From Chloroflexota bacterium (GTDB lineage Bacteria > Chloroflexota > Limnocylindria > P2-11E): a stretch of 34,043 bases of DNA. The notes below the pieces were generated by a model. That model saw only the letters and a list, made by a program, of their open reading frames with translations, ran no database searches and had not been told where the DNA came from. Of this stretch, positions 7,151-15,047 are shown piece after piece. The stretch spans positions 1 through 34,043 of the forward strand of contig VBEZ01000177.1 in assembly GCA_005882255.1 (NCBI GenBank), in the 5' to 3' direction. The position numbers and the translations under genes were made by a program. Position 1 is the stretch's first letter. Every line of letters starts with the position of its first letter.

Positions 7151-9883
7151 GCGGTCCTTCTCCCCCGCTCCGGCGATCGCGGCCTGCGCGGCCGCGAGCC
7201 GCGCCACCGGCACGCGATACGTCGACGGCGACACGTAGGTGAGGCCGACCTCGTGGCAGAAGGCGATCGACGACGGGTCGCCGCCGTGCTCGCCGCAGAT
7301 GCCGATCTTGAGGTCCGGCCGCGTCTTGCGCCCACGCTCGATGGCGATGCGCATCATCGCGCCGACGCCGTCGCGGTCGAGCACCTGGAACGGATCGGCC
7401 GGGATGATCTTCTGCTCGACGTACTTCGTGAGGAAGCTCTTCTGCGCGTCGTCACGCGAGATGCCGAGGATCGTCTGCGTGAGGTCGTTCGTCCCGAACG
7501 AGAAGAACTCGGCCTTCGTCGCGATCTCGTCGGCGATGAGACAGGCGCGCGGGATCTCGATCATCGTTCCGAACTTGTACGGCACCTTCCTGCCGCGCTC
7601 CTTGAAGATCGCCTCTGCGACCGCAACGACCTGCTGCTGGAGCCGGTCGAGCTCCCCCATCACGCCGACCAGCGGCATCATGATCTCGGGCTTCGCCTTG
7701 ATGCCCTTCTCGGCCGCGTCGATCGCTGCGCCGAGGATCGCCCGGATCTGCATCTCGAGGATCTCGGGGTACACCAGCAGCAGCCGGCACCCGCGCAGGC
7801 CGAGCATCGGGTTGTCCTCGTGCAGCTGCTGCAGGCGCCGCTCGATCTTCTCCTTGCGCTCGAGCTCCGCGCCGTCGGTGCCGGTCGCGCGCATCACCGC
7901 GATGTCGACGTCCACATCGGCGTACTCGCGGAGGAACTCGTGGAGCGGCGGGTCGATGAGCCGGATGACGACGGAGAGGCCGTTCATCGCTTCGTACATC
8001 TGGAGGAAGTCGCCCTGCTGGAACGGAAGGAGCTTCGCGAGCGCGATCTTCCGGCCCGGGGCGTCGTCGGCCATGATCATGTCCTGCACGATCGGCAGGC
8101 GCTCGGCCTGCCGGAACATGTGCTCCGTCCGAGCGAGACCGACCCCCTCGGCACCGAGCTCGCGTGCGAGACGGCATTCCTCCGGCGTGTCCGCGTTGAC
8201 CCAGACGCCGAGGGTGCGGCGCTGGTCGGCCCACACGAGCAGCTCGATGAGCTCCTTCTCTTCGCGGAAGTTCGGTTGGATCGTCGGGAGCTCACCGAGG
8301 AAGACCTCGCCGGTCGTTCCGTCGATCGAGATCGCGTCGCCCTCGCGCACGACCTTGTCGCCGACACGCATCTGCCGCTTCGCGAGATCGATGTCGAGCG
8401 CCGCGACGCCGGCGACGCACGGGAGGCCCAGACCGCGCGCGACGACCGCGGCATGACTGGTCGAGCCGCCGCGGGCCGTCAGGATGCCGGTCGCCGCGAT
8501 CATCCCGTGGAAGTCGTCGGGACTCGTTTCGGGGCGCACGAGCACGACGAGCTGTTTGGATCCCTTGAGCTCGACGGCGCGATCGGCGTCGAACACGGCG
8601 CGCCCGGTCGCGGCGCCGGGTGACGCGTTCAGGCCCTTCGCCAGGAAGCGGCCGGCCTTCCGCGCATTCTCGACCTCGACCTCATCGAAGCGCGGCAGGA
8701 GAAGCTGCTCGACGTGCATCGGGTCCACGCGCAGCAGCGCCTCGTCCCTGTTGATGAGCTTTTCGCGCACCATGTCGATCGCGACCTTGACCGCCGCGCG
8801 CGCCGTCCGCTTCGCGCTGCGGGTCTGGAGCATGAAGAGCTTCCCGCGCTCGATCGTGAACTCGAGGTCCTGCACATCGCGGTAGTGCTTCTCGAGGCGC
8901 TGCGCGATCTTCTCGAACTGCGTGTAGACCTTGGGCAGCTCGTCCTTCATCTGCGCGATCTTCGACGGCGTGCGGATGCCGGCGACGACATCCTCGCCCT
9001 GCGCGTTCACGAGATACTCGCCGTAGAGCTCTCTCGCGCCGGTGTTGGGATTACGCGTGAACGCGACGCCGGTGCCCGAGTCGTCGCCCATGTTGCCGAA
9101 GACCATCGACTGAACGTTCACGGCGGTGCCGAGGTCGTGAGCGATCTTGAACGCGTTGCGGTAGTCGACCGCGCGGCGGCCGAACCACGAGCCGAAGACC
9201 GCCTCGATGGCAAGGCGTAACTGATCGAGCGGCTCCGTGGGAAACGGCTGCTTGGTTTCGCGCCGGACGATCTCCTTGAACTCGGCCACGAGCTCTTGGA
9301 GCGCCTTCGGGGTGAGGTCGGTATCGCTCTTCGCGCCCGTCGCCTTCTTCTTCGCCTCGAGGGCGTGATCGAACTTCTCCGCCGGGATGTCCTGCACGAT
9401 GCGACCGAACATCGAGACGAAGCGCCGGTATGCGTCCCATGCGAAGCGAGGATTCTTCGTCAACTTTTCGAGGGCGGCACGGCTCTCGTCGTTGAGGCCG
9501 AGGTTGAGGACGGTGTCCATCATCCCGGGCATCGACATCGCGGCGCCCGAGCGGACCGACACGAGCAACGGGTTCCTCGGGTCGCCGAGCTTCTTGCCGG
9601 TCGACTTCTCCACGCGTGCGAGCGCCTGCTCGACTTGCTCCCAGAGCCCGGGTGGGAACCTCTTGCCCGATGCGAAATACGCGTTGCACGCCTCGGTCGT
9701 GATCGTGAAGCCCGGCGGCACCGGGAGTCCCGCGTTCGTCATCTCCGCGATGCCGGCGCCCTTGCCGCCCAGGAGCGAGCGCATCTTTGCGCTGCCTTCC
9801 GCCTTGCCGCCGGCGAAGAGGTAGACCCACTTCTTCGCCTTCGCAGTTGTCTTCTTTCTCGTCGCGCGGCGGCGTGCGGGCAT
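7148..9883 (-). CDS. ppdK: Pyruvate, phosphate dikinase
   Basis: 911-residue PPDK, which interconverts pyruvate + ATP + Pi with phosphoenolpyruvate + AMP + PPi. It can serve gluconeogenesis or, in reverse, PPi-linked glycolysis. Domains in order: ATP-grasp nucleotide-binding domain (GGKGAGIAEMTNAGLPVPPG; SVRSGAAMSMPGMMDTVLN), the swivelling phosphohistidine domain with H477 in GGSTSHAAVVARG, and the C-terminal PEP-binding barrel with GLARTEHMF, FGTNDLTQ and C863 in GICGEHGGDP. All key residues are present. The first 18 residues are an unusual Lys/Arg-rich tail before the family core. The start is firm: GGGGAGGT lies five bases before the ATG. No PPDK regulatory protein gene is seen nearby. 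It is followed by dgt after nine bases. Confidence 0.98.
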   Translation of the reverse strand: MPARRRATRKKTTAKAKKWVYLFAGGKAEGSAKMRSLLGGKGAGIAEMTNAGLPVPPGFTITTEACNAYFASGKRFPPGLWEQVEQALARVEKSTGKKLGDPRNPLLVSVRSGAAMSMPGMMDTVLNLGLNDESRAALEKLTKNPRFAWDAYRRFVSMFGRIVQDIPAEKFDHALEAKKKATGAKSDTDLTPKALQELVAEFKEIVRRETKQPFPTEPLDQLRLAIEAVFGSWFGRRAVDYRNAFKIAHDLGTAVNVQSMVFGNMGDDSGTGVAFTRNPNTGARELYGEYLVNAQGEDVVAGIRTPSKIAQMKDELPKVYTQFEKIAQRLEKHYRDVQDLEFTIERGKLFMLQTRSAKRTARAAVKVAIDMVREKLINRDEALLRVDPMHVEQLLLPRFDEVEVENARKAGRFLAKGLNASPGAATGRAVFDADRAVELKGSKQLVVLVRPETSPDDFHGMIAATGILTARGGSTSHAAVVARGLGLPCVAGVAALDIDLAKRQMRVGDKVVREGDAISIDGTTGEVFLGELPTIQPNFREEKELIELLVWADQRRTLGVWVNADTPEECRLARELGAEGVGLARTEHMFRQAERLPIVQDMIMADDAPGRKIALAKLLPFQQGDFLQMYEAMNGLSVVIRLIDPPLHEFLREYADVDVDIAVMRATGTDGAELERKEKIERRLQQLHEDNPMLGLRGCRLLLVYPEILEMQIRAILGAAIDAAEKGIKAKPEIMMPLVGVMGELDRLQQQVVAVAEAIFKERGRKVPYKFGTMIEIPRACLIADEIATKAEFFSFGTNDLTQTILGISRDDAQKSFLTKYVEQKIIPADPFQVLDRDGVGAMMRIAIERGRKTRPDLKIGICGEHGGDPSSIAFCHEVGLTYVSPSTYRVPVARLAAAQAAIAGAGEKDR

Positions 9884-9888
9884 CAGTT

Positions 9889-9896
9889 ACCTCCCC
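9889..9896 (-). promoter_or_regulatory. Strong Shine-Dalgarno of ppdK
   Basis: GGGGAGGT, five bases before the ATG at 9883, is one of only a few perfect ribosome-binding sites in the window and fixes the ppdK start. A weak -10 match (GAGAAT at 9909-9914) would give a leader of roughly 18-20 bases. Most other genes here lack such a site. Confidence 0.75.
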
Positions 9897-9953
9897 GGGG
9901 ATGCGCCGATTCTCGCAGAAATGGGGGCGGAACCCCTCCGTTCACAGTTTTGT

Positions 9954-10433
9954 ATGGAGGGCGTGCGGCCTTTGATCGTGCTCGGCTTGCTCTTCGTCGC
10001 GTGCGTCGATCCGGCCGTGTCGCGCACGACGCCGCCGGTCGCAACGCCCGCGATCGCTGCAACGTCCACGAGGGCAGTGGTTCTCTCCTGCGAGCCGACG
10101 CGGAAGACTGACGCCGCAGGCGTCGTCACGGCCGACGGCGGATTTGGCATCGTCGGCGAGGCGTCCACATATGGCGGGGACACGGAGGGCGCGTTCTGGC
10201 TGGTCCGTAAAGGCGCGGCCCTGGGCGACAGCATCGCGCTCCACTTCGAGCAGACCGCGGGCAGAGCACCCGCGACGTGGGTCGAATACAACGCGACGGG
10301 GTCGCCGCGCACGACACCGTGGGGCGATGTGGCCTTCAAGGTCGGCTGGAAGCCGATCTCGTTCTCGGACAGCTGTTGGCGTCTTGTCGTGGACGGCACG
10401 GACACCGGGCTCGTTGTGGCGGTCGGCCACTAG
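9954..10433 (+). CDS. Small putative lipoprotein, family not recognised
   Basis: 159 residues from ATG 9954, or 156 from an in-frame GTG at 9963. The N-terminus GVRPLIVLGLLFVAC is a short hydrophobic signal ending in a lipobox-like FVAC, so lipid attachment at that cysteine is likely. A Thr/Pro/Ala-rich spacer follows, then a compact domain of about 110 residues with two cysteines (VLSCEP, SDSCWRL) that could form a disulfide. I recognise no family. The repeated Gly/Trp/Phe pattern (GDTEGAFWLVRKG, WGDVAFKVGWKPI) suggests a small beta-rich extracellular domain. It is divergent from ppdK with 70 bases between, and the next gene follows in the same direction. The start is uncertain: GGAGGG sits too close to the GTG to serve as its Shine-Dalgarno sequence. 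Confidence 0.7.
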   Translation: MEGVRPLIVLGLLFVACVDPAVSRTTPPVATPAIAATSTRAVVLSCEPTRKTDAAGVVTADGGFGIVGEASTYGGDTEGAFWLVRKGAALGDSIALHFEQTAGRAPATWVEYNATGSPRTTPWGDVAFKVGWKPISFSDSCWRLVVDGTDTGLVVAVGH

Positions 10434-10475
10434 CCGCTCAGCGCTGGCAGACTTCGTGCTCGCCAGACCCCCGCG

Positions 10476-10898
10476 ATGCGCGTGCCTGCGGTACAGTCGC
10501 CCTCCTTGTACGAACGACCTGGCTATCGCACGCTCCTCGGCCGGATCCGTAACAACGTCCGGCTGTACATCCGAAAACAGCTCGAGCTGCCACGGCAGGA
10601 GATCGCCGAGATCCTGCGCGCGAATCTGCGCGCGGCGATATGGTTCGGCGTCGCCTTCGCGTTCGTCCTGGGCACGCTCATCGCGCTGACGGTGTTCGTC
10701 ATCGCGCTTGTCGCGCTGGTGCTGCCACTGTGGGCGGCTGCCCTCGTCGTGCTGCTGCTGTTCGTCGCGCTGGCCGCGCTCACCGGCTACGTCGGGTACC
10801 GGAAGCTCGAGCTTCGCGGCCCCACGCGGACCATCAATTCATTGAAGGAGACGATGCGTTGGGCGAAAAGCCGTCTGCTCGGACGGAGCGCGAGCTAG
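10476..10898 (+). CDS. Holin-X / DUF1469-type two-helix membrane protein
   Basis: 140 residues from ATG 10476. Seen: an amphipathic, charged N-terminal part (LLGRIRNNVRLYIRKQLELPRQEIAEILRAN), two adjacent long membrane helices at about 54-83 and 85-106, then a short basic tail (SLKETMRWAKSRLLG). This is the layout of the Holin-X / phage holin superfamily III proteins (PF07332), common in Actinobacteria and relatives; a real holin role for the chromosomal copies is unproven. It overlaps the DUF3618-like gene by 40 bases, and the two families are often paired. An alternative start is TTG 10506, eight bases after TACAGT, which would remove the first ten residues. Confidence 0.8.
   Translation: MRVPAVQSPSLYERPGYRTLLGRIRNNVRLYIRKQLELPRQEIAEILRANLRAAIWFGVAFAFVLGTLIALTVFVIALVALVLPLWAAALVVLLLFVALAALTGYVGYRKLELRGPTRTINSLKETMRWAKSRLLGRSAS
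10492..10497 (+). promoter_or_regulatory. Candidate -10 hexamer TACAGT inside the annotated 5' end of the Holin-X gene
   Basis: TACAGT follows TGCGG and ends eight bases before an in-frame TTG at 10506. If used, the transcript would begin at or next to that TTG and the real protein would start at residue 11 of the longer form. Not supported beyond the motif and its spacing. Confidence 0.3.
10845..10850 (+). promoter_or_regulatory. Shine-Dalgarno AAGGAG that decides a TTG start
   Basis: AAGGAG lies eight bases before TTG 10859, within the 3' end of the Holin-X gene. It supports TTG as the start codon of the DUF3618-like gene and implies coupled expression of the pair. Confidence 0.65.
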
Positions 10899-11326
10899 CC
10901 GACCTGCGCGCGAGCCTCGACGTCGACCTGCAGGAGCTGCGGACGCGGCTCCGCGAAGACGTCGATCCGCGGCGCGTCGCTCGCCGTCAGCCCGTCGCGG
11001 TCTTCGGGACCCTCGGTTCGATGGTCGCGGTCGGCGTGGTCACCGCGGCGCGTGGCATGCGCCAGCGTCGCCTGCGTCACACGGACAACGAGCTCGACGC
11101 CATCATCGCGCGGCTTGGCGGACGCGTCGACAAGCTGAAGGGTGGGGCGCGTAAGCGCTTGCGCGAGACGCTCCGGAGCGAGATCGGCGAGGTCGAGCAG
11201 GGGCCAAAAGCGCAGCAGGCGCTGTTCACCGCGGTGACCACGGCCGTCACCGCGGCGCTCACCCTCGTGGCGCGCCGTTTCGCGTCGCGTCTGGTCGGAG
11301 ACGAGGAGCTGCCCGAGGACTCCTAG
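10859..11326 (+). CDS. DUF3618-like protein
   Basis: 155 residues from a TTG start. An AAGGAG lies eight bases before the TTG, and no ATG or GTG fits better, so the rare start is well supported. Seen: a helical heptad-like N-terminus (RTERELADLRASLDVDLQELRTRLREDVDPRRVARRQP) typical of DUF3618, one hydrophobic segment (VFGTLGSMVAVGVVTAA), a basic central part (RKRLRETLRSEIGEVEQ), and a second weak hydrophobic stretch (ALFTAVTTAVTAALTLVARRF). The function is unknown; DUF3618 proteins usually accompany Holin-X proteins in envelope or stress clusters. The stop shares the palindrome CTAG with the stop of the convergent propeller gene. Confidence 0.75.
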   Translation: MGEKPSARTERELADLRASLDVDLQELRTRLREDVDPRRVARRQPVAVFGTLGSMVAVGVVTAARGMRQRRLRHTDNELDAIIARLGGRVDKLKGGARKRLRETLRSEIGEVEQGPKAQQALFTAVTTAVTAALTLVARRFASRLVGDEELPEDS

Positions 11327-12273
11327 CCCGGATACGGCGCGGTGAACACGCTGAGCTTGTTCGGCCCGCCGTGGAACAGCGCCAGGTTCGAGATATAGAC
11401 CGTGCGTCCGTTGAACGCGATGCTCGCCGGCGAGTTGAACGCGTTGGTCCCGGTGCCGCGGTATTCCGCGATCACGTCCCCGCTTGGCGAGAGCACCGCG
11501 ATCTCGTCGGACTGGTTGGAGCACACGTACAGGTTCCCGCGGACGTCGAACGCGATCCCGTCCGCGCCGTCCAGCGCCCCGGTCCCACTTCCGCGCGCGA
11601 ACAGCTCGATCGCTCCGAGGGCGCCGTTCGCATACGCGATGCGGTAGATCTCGTCGCGCGACGTCTCGGCGACGTAGAGGAAGCGCTCGTTCCGATCGAA
11701 CGCGAGTCCGTTCGCACCGAAGCCCGGTGACTCGCCGGCTCGTGGCGCGAGCTGGACCGGATAGGCGAACGTCGTCGCCGTGCCGTCGGGCGCGATCTTG
11801 GTGACCGTTCCCGGGAACGAGTCGGAGACGAAGATGTTGCCGGCGTGGTCGCGCTCGAACGCGTTGGGCGCGCCGAAGCCGCTGGCGATCGTCGTCGCGG
11901 CGTGCGTCGTGACGTCGATCCGCAGCACGCGACCGCCTCCGATGTCGCCGACGTACAGACCTTCGTCAGGCACGAAGAGCATCCCGAGGAGCTTCGCGAC
12001 CCCACCCGGCACGGGTGCGACGCTGATCACGTCCACCAGCGCCCCGCTCCGATCGAGGACGCAGATGTGCGCGGGTCCGCTCGTCGCATTGAAGTTCAGC
12101 GATGAGGCGTACACGTTGCCCTGAGGGTCGACCGCGACGCCTTCGGGAAGGTTGCACGTTCCGCTGAGCTCCGGACCGAAGTTCCGGACCGAGCCGACGT
12201 CGGACCCGGCGACGGCCGGCTGCGTCGCGGAGAGAACGATCGCGAGCGTGGCGAGCGACACGAGTTTCCTCAT
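11323..12273 (-). CDS. Secreted beta-propeller protein (NHL / SMP-30-like)
   Basis: 316 residues. The N-terminus MRKLVSLATLAIVLSATQPAVAGS is a typical Sec signal peptide with AVA cleavage. The mature part is a repeated beta-propeller built of blades with patterns such as LPEGVAVDPQGNVYASS, LYVGDIGGGRVLRID, GNIFVSDSFPGTVTKIAPDG, NERFLYVAETSRDEIYRI, DGIAFDVRGNLYVCSNQSDEIAVLSPSG and NSPASIAFNGRTVYISN, about six blades. NHL and SMP-30/gluconolaconase-like propellers share this form. I see no clear metal site, so a lactonase role is not claimed; it may bind a ligand. The start is firm: AAGGAGGGGAG lies just before the ATG. A TAAACT hexamer at 12303-12308 predicts a leader of about 22 bases, unlike the leaderless neighbours. 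Confidence 0.88.
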   Translation of the reverse strand: MRKLVSLATLAIVLSATQPAVAGSDVGSVRNFGPELSGTCNLPEGVAVDPQGNVYASSLNFNATSGPAHICVLDRSGALVDVISVAPVPGGVAKLLGMLFVPDEGLYVGDIGGGRVLRIDVTTHAATTIASGFGAPNAFERDHAGNIFVSDSFPGTVTKIAPDGTATTFAYPVQLAPRAGESPGFGANGLAFDRNERFLYVAETSRDEIYRIAYANGALGAIELFARGSGTGALDGADGIAFDVRGNLYVCSNQSDEIAVLSPSGDVIAEYRGTGTNAFNSPASIAFNGRTVYISNLALFHGGPNKLSVFTAPYPG

Positions 12274-12302
12274 GGCTCCCCTCCTTGTGACGAATTGCGC
12301 CG

Positions 12303-12308
12303 AGTTTA
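12303..12308 (-). promoter_or_regulatory. Candidate -10 hexamer TAAACT of the propeller gene
   Basis: TAAACT ends 29 bases before the ATG at 12273, leaving room for a normal leader carrying the strong AAGGAGGGGAG ribosome site at 12276-12286. It is a useful contrast to the genes whose TAnnnT sits 6-9 bases from the start and which have no ribosome site. Confidence 0.4.
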
Positions 12309-12315
12309 GTGCGGG

Positions 12316-12948
12316 TCAGGCCAGCAGGAAGCCGACGAACATCACGCTGACGCCGAGAAGGTTGGTGAGCTCGAGGATCCCTGAGGCGCCGGTGAACGCG
12401 ACGGTGCCGCCGGCGGCGACGATGAACACCCCGACCGCGATGATCGCGTTCGCGAGCGCCCGGCGCCCCTGGTTGCGCCGGCGGAAGAACACCCAGGCCG
12501 ACCAGAGCGCGCCGCCGATCAGCACGAGGCTGCCCACGCCGCTGCCGATCGCCGCGAGGATGCGCGGCAGCGAGCCGTCCGGATAGCCCTTGCCCGTATC
12601 CACGGCGACCGCGATGTCGACGGGAGCCGCGAAGACCGCGTAGACCGCGACCGCGGAGAGGGCCAGCACCACGGCCAGCGCGGGCCGGCCGAAGCGCGGC
12701 GCGACGATGTAGACCGTGCCGAGCGCGAGCCATGCGACGTTCGTGATCGCGCCGAAGAGATAGAAGAGTCGGTACTCGACGTCCGTCGCGCCACCGCTGC
12801 GCGCGAGGAAGCCCATGAACGCGGCAACGGTGAAGAGCAGCAGACCGATGGCCCAGGCGAGCTGCGGGGGGCGTCGCTTGCGCAGGTACTGAAGCGCCAC
12901 CGCGACCGCGAACGCGCCGGACACGAGCGCGGTGAGGAGCGGGAGCAT
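12316..12948 (-). CDS. Seven-helix integral membrane protein, unknown function
   Basis: 210 residues with about seven predicted membrane helices (about 2-20, 31-49, 61-82, 89-108, 130-150, 164-182, 187-207) separated by short basic loops such as RKRRPP and FFRRRNQGRR. I do not recognise the family. Helix 3 carries YRLFYLFGAITNVAWLALG, and a polar loop lies between helices 4 and 5 (VDIAVAVDTGKGYPDGSLPR). It starts ten bases after the preceding membrane-protein gene and probably forms a two-gene unit with it. No Shine-Dalgarno sequence; TAATCT (beginning with the upstream TAA stop) lies seven bases before the ATG. Confidence 0.75.
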   Translation of the reverse strand: MLPLLTALVSGAFAVAVALQYLRKRRPPQLAWAIGLLLFTVAAFMGFLARSGGATDVEYRLFYLFGAITNVAWLALGTVYIVAPRFGRPALAVVLALSAVAVYAVFAAPVDIAVAVDTGKGYPDGSLPRILAAIGSGVGSLVLIGGALWSAWVFFRRRNQGRRALANAIIAVGVFIVAAGGTVAFTGASGILELTNLLGVSVMFVGFLLA

Positions 12949-12958
12949 GACGCCGAGA

Positions 12959-13594
12959 TTAGCGCCGGCGGATCACGAGCGCCCCCGCGACGATACCCAG
13001 GATTGCGGCACTTGCCAGCGGCACCGCCGTCGCATCCACGCCAAACGCCGACCACGCGAGCGCCGTCGCGAGGACCGGATCGCGCGTCCCCACCGCCGCC
13101 ACGGCGGAGAGCAGATCACGACGCAGCGCGAGTGCGACCGCGCCGGCCGCGCCGAGCGTGAGCGCCGTCGCCGCGACCGCGACGAGGACCGCGCCGATGT
13201 CGATCCGCGGGGCGTTCGCGAGCGCGAGGCCGATCACGGCGAGCGCGGCGAGATGGCCGGCCCAACGCAGCGGCACCAGTAGCCGATCGCGGACGGTCGG
13301 CATCGCGCCGGCGGCGAGCGACGCGACGGCGAAGGCCTGCACGGCGGTGAGGGCGAGCGAGTTTCCCTCCGGTCGCGCGACCACGAGCACGAACGAGATG
13401 ACGACCGTGCCGAGGACGAGCGCCCCGGCCATGTCCGCTCGCCGACCGCCGGCCGCGCTGACGATCGCGGGCGCGAGGAGCGCACCCGGCGCGAGCGACA
13501 GCGCGACGAGCCCCGCCCCGGTCGCCGGATCGAGCTGCGGCGCGGCGACAAAAGCCAGGGGCACGGTGACCGCATATGGCGCGATGACGAGCAC
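12959..13594 (-). CDS. Hydrophobic membrane protein, BASS-like, start unresolved
   Basis: 211 residues from GTG 13594, almost wholly hydrophobic. The pattern LVALSLAPGALLAPAIVSAAGGRRADMAGALVLGTVVISF and the later GTRDPVLATALAWSAFGVDATAVPLASAAILG recall the bile acid:sodium symporter (BASS) fold, but this is from memory of family shape and is tentative. The frame is open and still membrane-like upstream of the GTG (encoding AAAVAALLYLAAHGARTPFL), yet contains no ATG, GTG or TTG as far as I traced it, to about 13792 inside glyS. So either the GTG is right and the upstream similarity to coding sequence is residual, or the N-terminus has been lost, or a rare start is used. Possible degraded gene. 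Confidence 0.6.
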   Translation of the reverse strand: MLVIAPYAVTVPLAFVAAPQLDPATGAGLVALSLAPGALLAPAIVSAAGGRRADMAGALVLGTVVISFVLVVARPEGNSLALTAVQAFAVASLAAGAMPTVRDRLLVPLRWAGHLAALAVIGLALANAPRIDIGAVLVAVAATALTLGAAGAVALALRRDLLSAVAAVGTRDPVLATALAWSAFGVDATAVPLASAAILGIVAGALVIRRR

Positions 13595-13688
13595 GAGATT
13601 CCGGAGCCGCCGCAGTCCAAGCGCTGCGAGGAACGGCGTGCGCGCGCCATGCGCGGCGAGATAGAGGAGCGCGGCGACCGCGGCCGCG

Positions 13689-15047
13689 CTAGGCGCCGAG
13701 CCGCTCCTGGAGCGCCGGCACGAGCTCGGCGATCGGCACGCGCACTTGCGCCATGCTGTCGCGGTCCCGGATCGTGACCGCGCGATCCTCGAGGGAATCG
13801 AAGTCGACGGTAACGCAGAGCGGTGTCCCGATCTCGTCCTGCCGCCGGTAGCGGCGACCGATCGCCTGCGTCTCGTCGTAGGTGCTCATGGCGTGCGGGC
13901 GGACCGCGGCCCACACCTCGCGCGCCAGCGGCGTGAGCCTCTCGTTCTTCGAGAGCGGCAGCACCGCGACCTTGTACGGCGCGAGCGCGCGGTGCAGCCG
14001 GAGCACGACGCGTACGCCCTCTTTGTCAGGCTCCTCGTCGTACGCGGCGCAGAGGAACGCGTACGTCGCTCGGTCGGCTCCCACGGATGTCTCGACGACG
14101 TATGGGATGAATTTCTCGTTCGTCACGTCATCGCGGTAGCTCAGGTCCTTGCCCGAGAATTCCGAGTGTCGGCGAAGGTCGTAGTCGGTGCGGTTGTGGA
14201 TGCCCTCCATCTCCTGCCAGCCAAATGGGAACTCGAACTGGATGTCCGTGGCCGCGGCGGCATAGTGCGCGCGCTCGTCGGCCGCGTGGTCGCGGAACCG
14301 AAGCCGCTCGGCGGGGATGCCGAGGCTCGCGTGCCACTCGCGACGACGCGCCTTCCACTCCTCGAAGACGCGCGGCGCGTCCTCCGGGCGCGTGAAGTAC
14401 TGCATCTCCATCTGTTCGAACTCGCGGGAGCGGAAGATGAAGTTCCCGGGCGTGATCTCGTTGCGAAAGGCCTTCCCGATCTGCGCGATGCCGAAGGGGA
14501 TCCGTTTGCGGGACGATTGCTGCACGTTCTCGAAGTCGACGAAGATGCTCTGCGCGGTCTCCGGCCGGAGCCACGCGACCGAGGCGGTGTCCTCGACCGG
14601 ACCGACGAACGTCTTGAACATCAGGTTGAAGCGCCGCGGCTCCGACAGCTTCTTCTGGCCGCAGTTCGGGCACGCCGTGCTCGCGAGATCCAGCGTCTTC
14701 GCGCGCCAGGCCTCGGTCAGCCGCTCGCCGTCGGGAAGCTCGTCGAGGCGGTAGCGCTTGCGACAGTTCCCGCACTCGACCAGGGGATCGGTGAAGTTCT
14801 CGACGTGTCCCGAGGCTTCCCAGACCTTCGGATGCATGAGGATGGCGCCGTCGAGGCCGACGATGTCCTCGCGCAGCTGCACCATGTCTCGCCACCACGC
14901 GCGCTTGACGTTGTTCTTGAGCTCGACGCCGAGCGGTCCGAAGTCCCAGGTGGCGCCCGCGCCGCCGTAGATCTCGCTCGACGGGAACACGAAGCCCCGA
15001 CGTTTCGCGAGGGAGGTGAGCTTCTCCGCTACATCGGGCGCGCTCAC
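13689..15047 (-). CDS. glyS: Glycyl-tRNA synthetase (alpha2 type)
   Basis: 452 residues; charges tRNA-Gly with glycine. It belongs to the homodimeric class II type found in Thermus, many Gram-positives and eukaryotes, not the alpha/beta tetramer. Seen: the N-terminal [17 protein letters not shown] and [19 protein letters not shown], a zinc-ribbon-like insertion with two CxxC pairs (ECGNC, ACPNC), class II motif 2 at [15 protein letters not shown], the glycine-site [14 protein letters not shown], and the C-terminal anticodon-binding domain ([11 protein letters not shown]...). The start is the GTG that overlaps the recO stop as GTGA; the frame upstream of it is antisense-quality sequence within recO. 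recO next to glyS is a widely conserved pair. Confidence 0.97.
   Translation of the reverse strand: MSAPDVAEKLTSLAKRRGFVFPSSEIYGGAGATWDFGPLGVELKNNVKRAWWRDMVQLREDIVGLDGAILMHPKVWEASGHVENFTDPLVECGNCRKRYRLDELPDGERLTEAWRAKTLDLASTACPNCGQKKLSEPRRFNLMFKTFVGPVEDTASVAWLRPETAQSIFVDFENVQQSSRKRIPFGIAQIGKAFRNEITPGNFIFRSREFEQMEMQYFTRPEDAPRVFEEWKARRREWHASLGIPAERLRFRDHAADERAHYAAAATDIQFEFPFGWQEMEGIHNRTDYDLRRHSEFSGKDLSYRDDVTNEKFIPYVVETSVGADRATYAFLCAAYDEEPDKEGVRVVLRLHRALAPYKVAVLPLSKNERLTPLAREVWAAVRPHAMSTYDETQAIGRRYRRQDEIGTPLCVTVDFDSLEDRAVTIRDRDSMAQVRVPIAELVPALQERLGA

Noticed and set aside
13234-13914. Alternative frame with ATG 13650 as a gene between glyS and the membrane-protein gene
   Set aside because: Its product is Arg/Ser/Pro-rich with no membrane pattern or recognised domain, and it lies over both neighbours.
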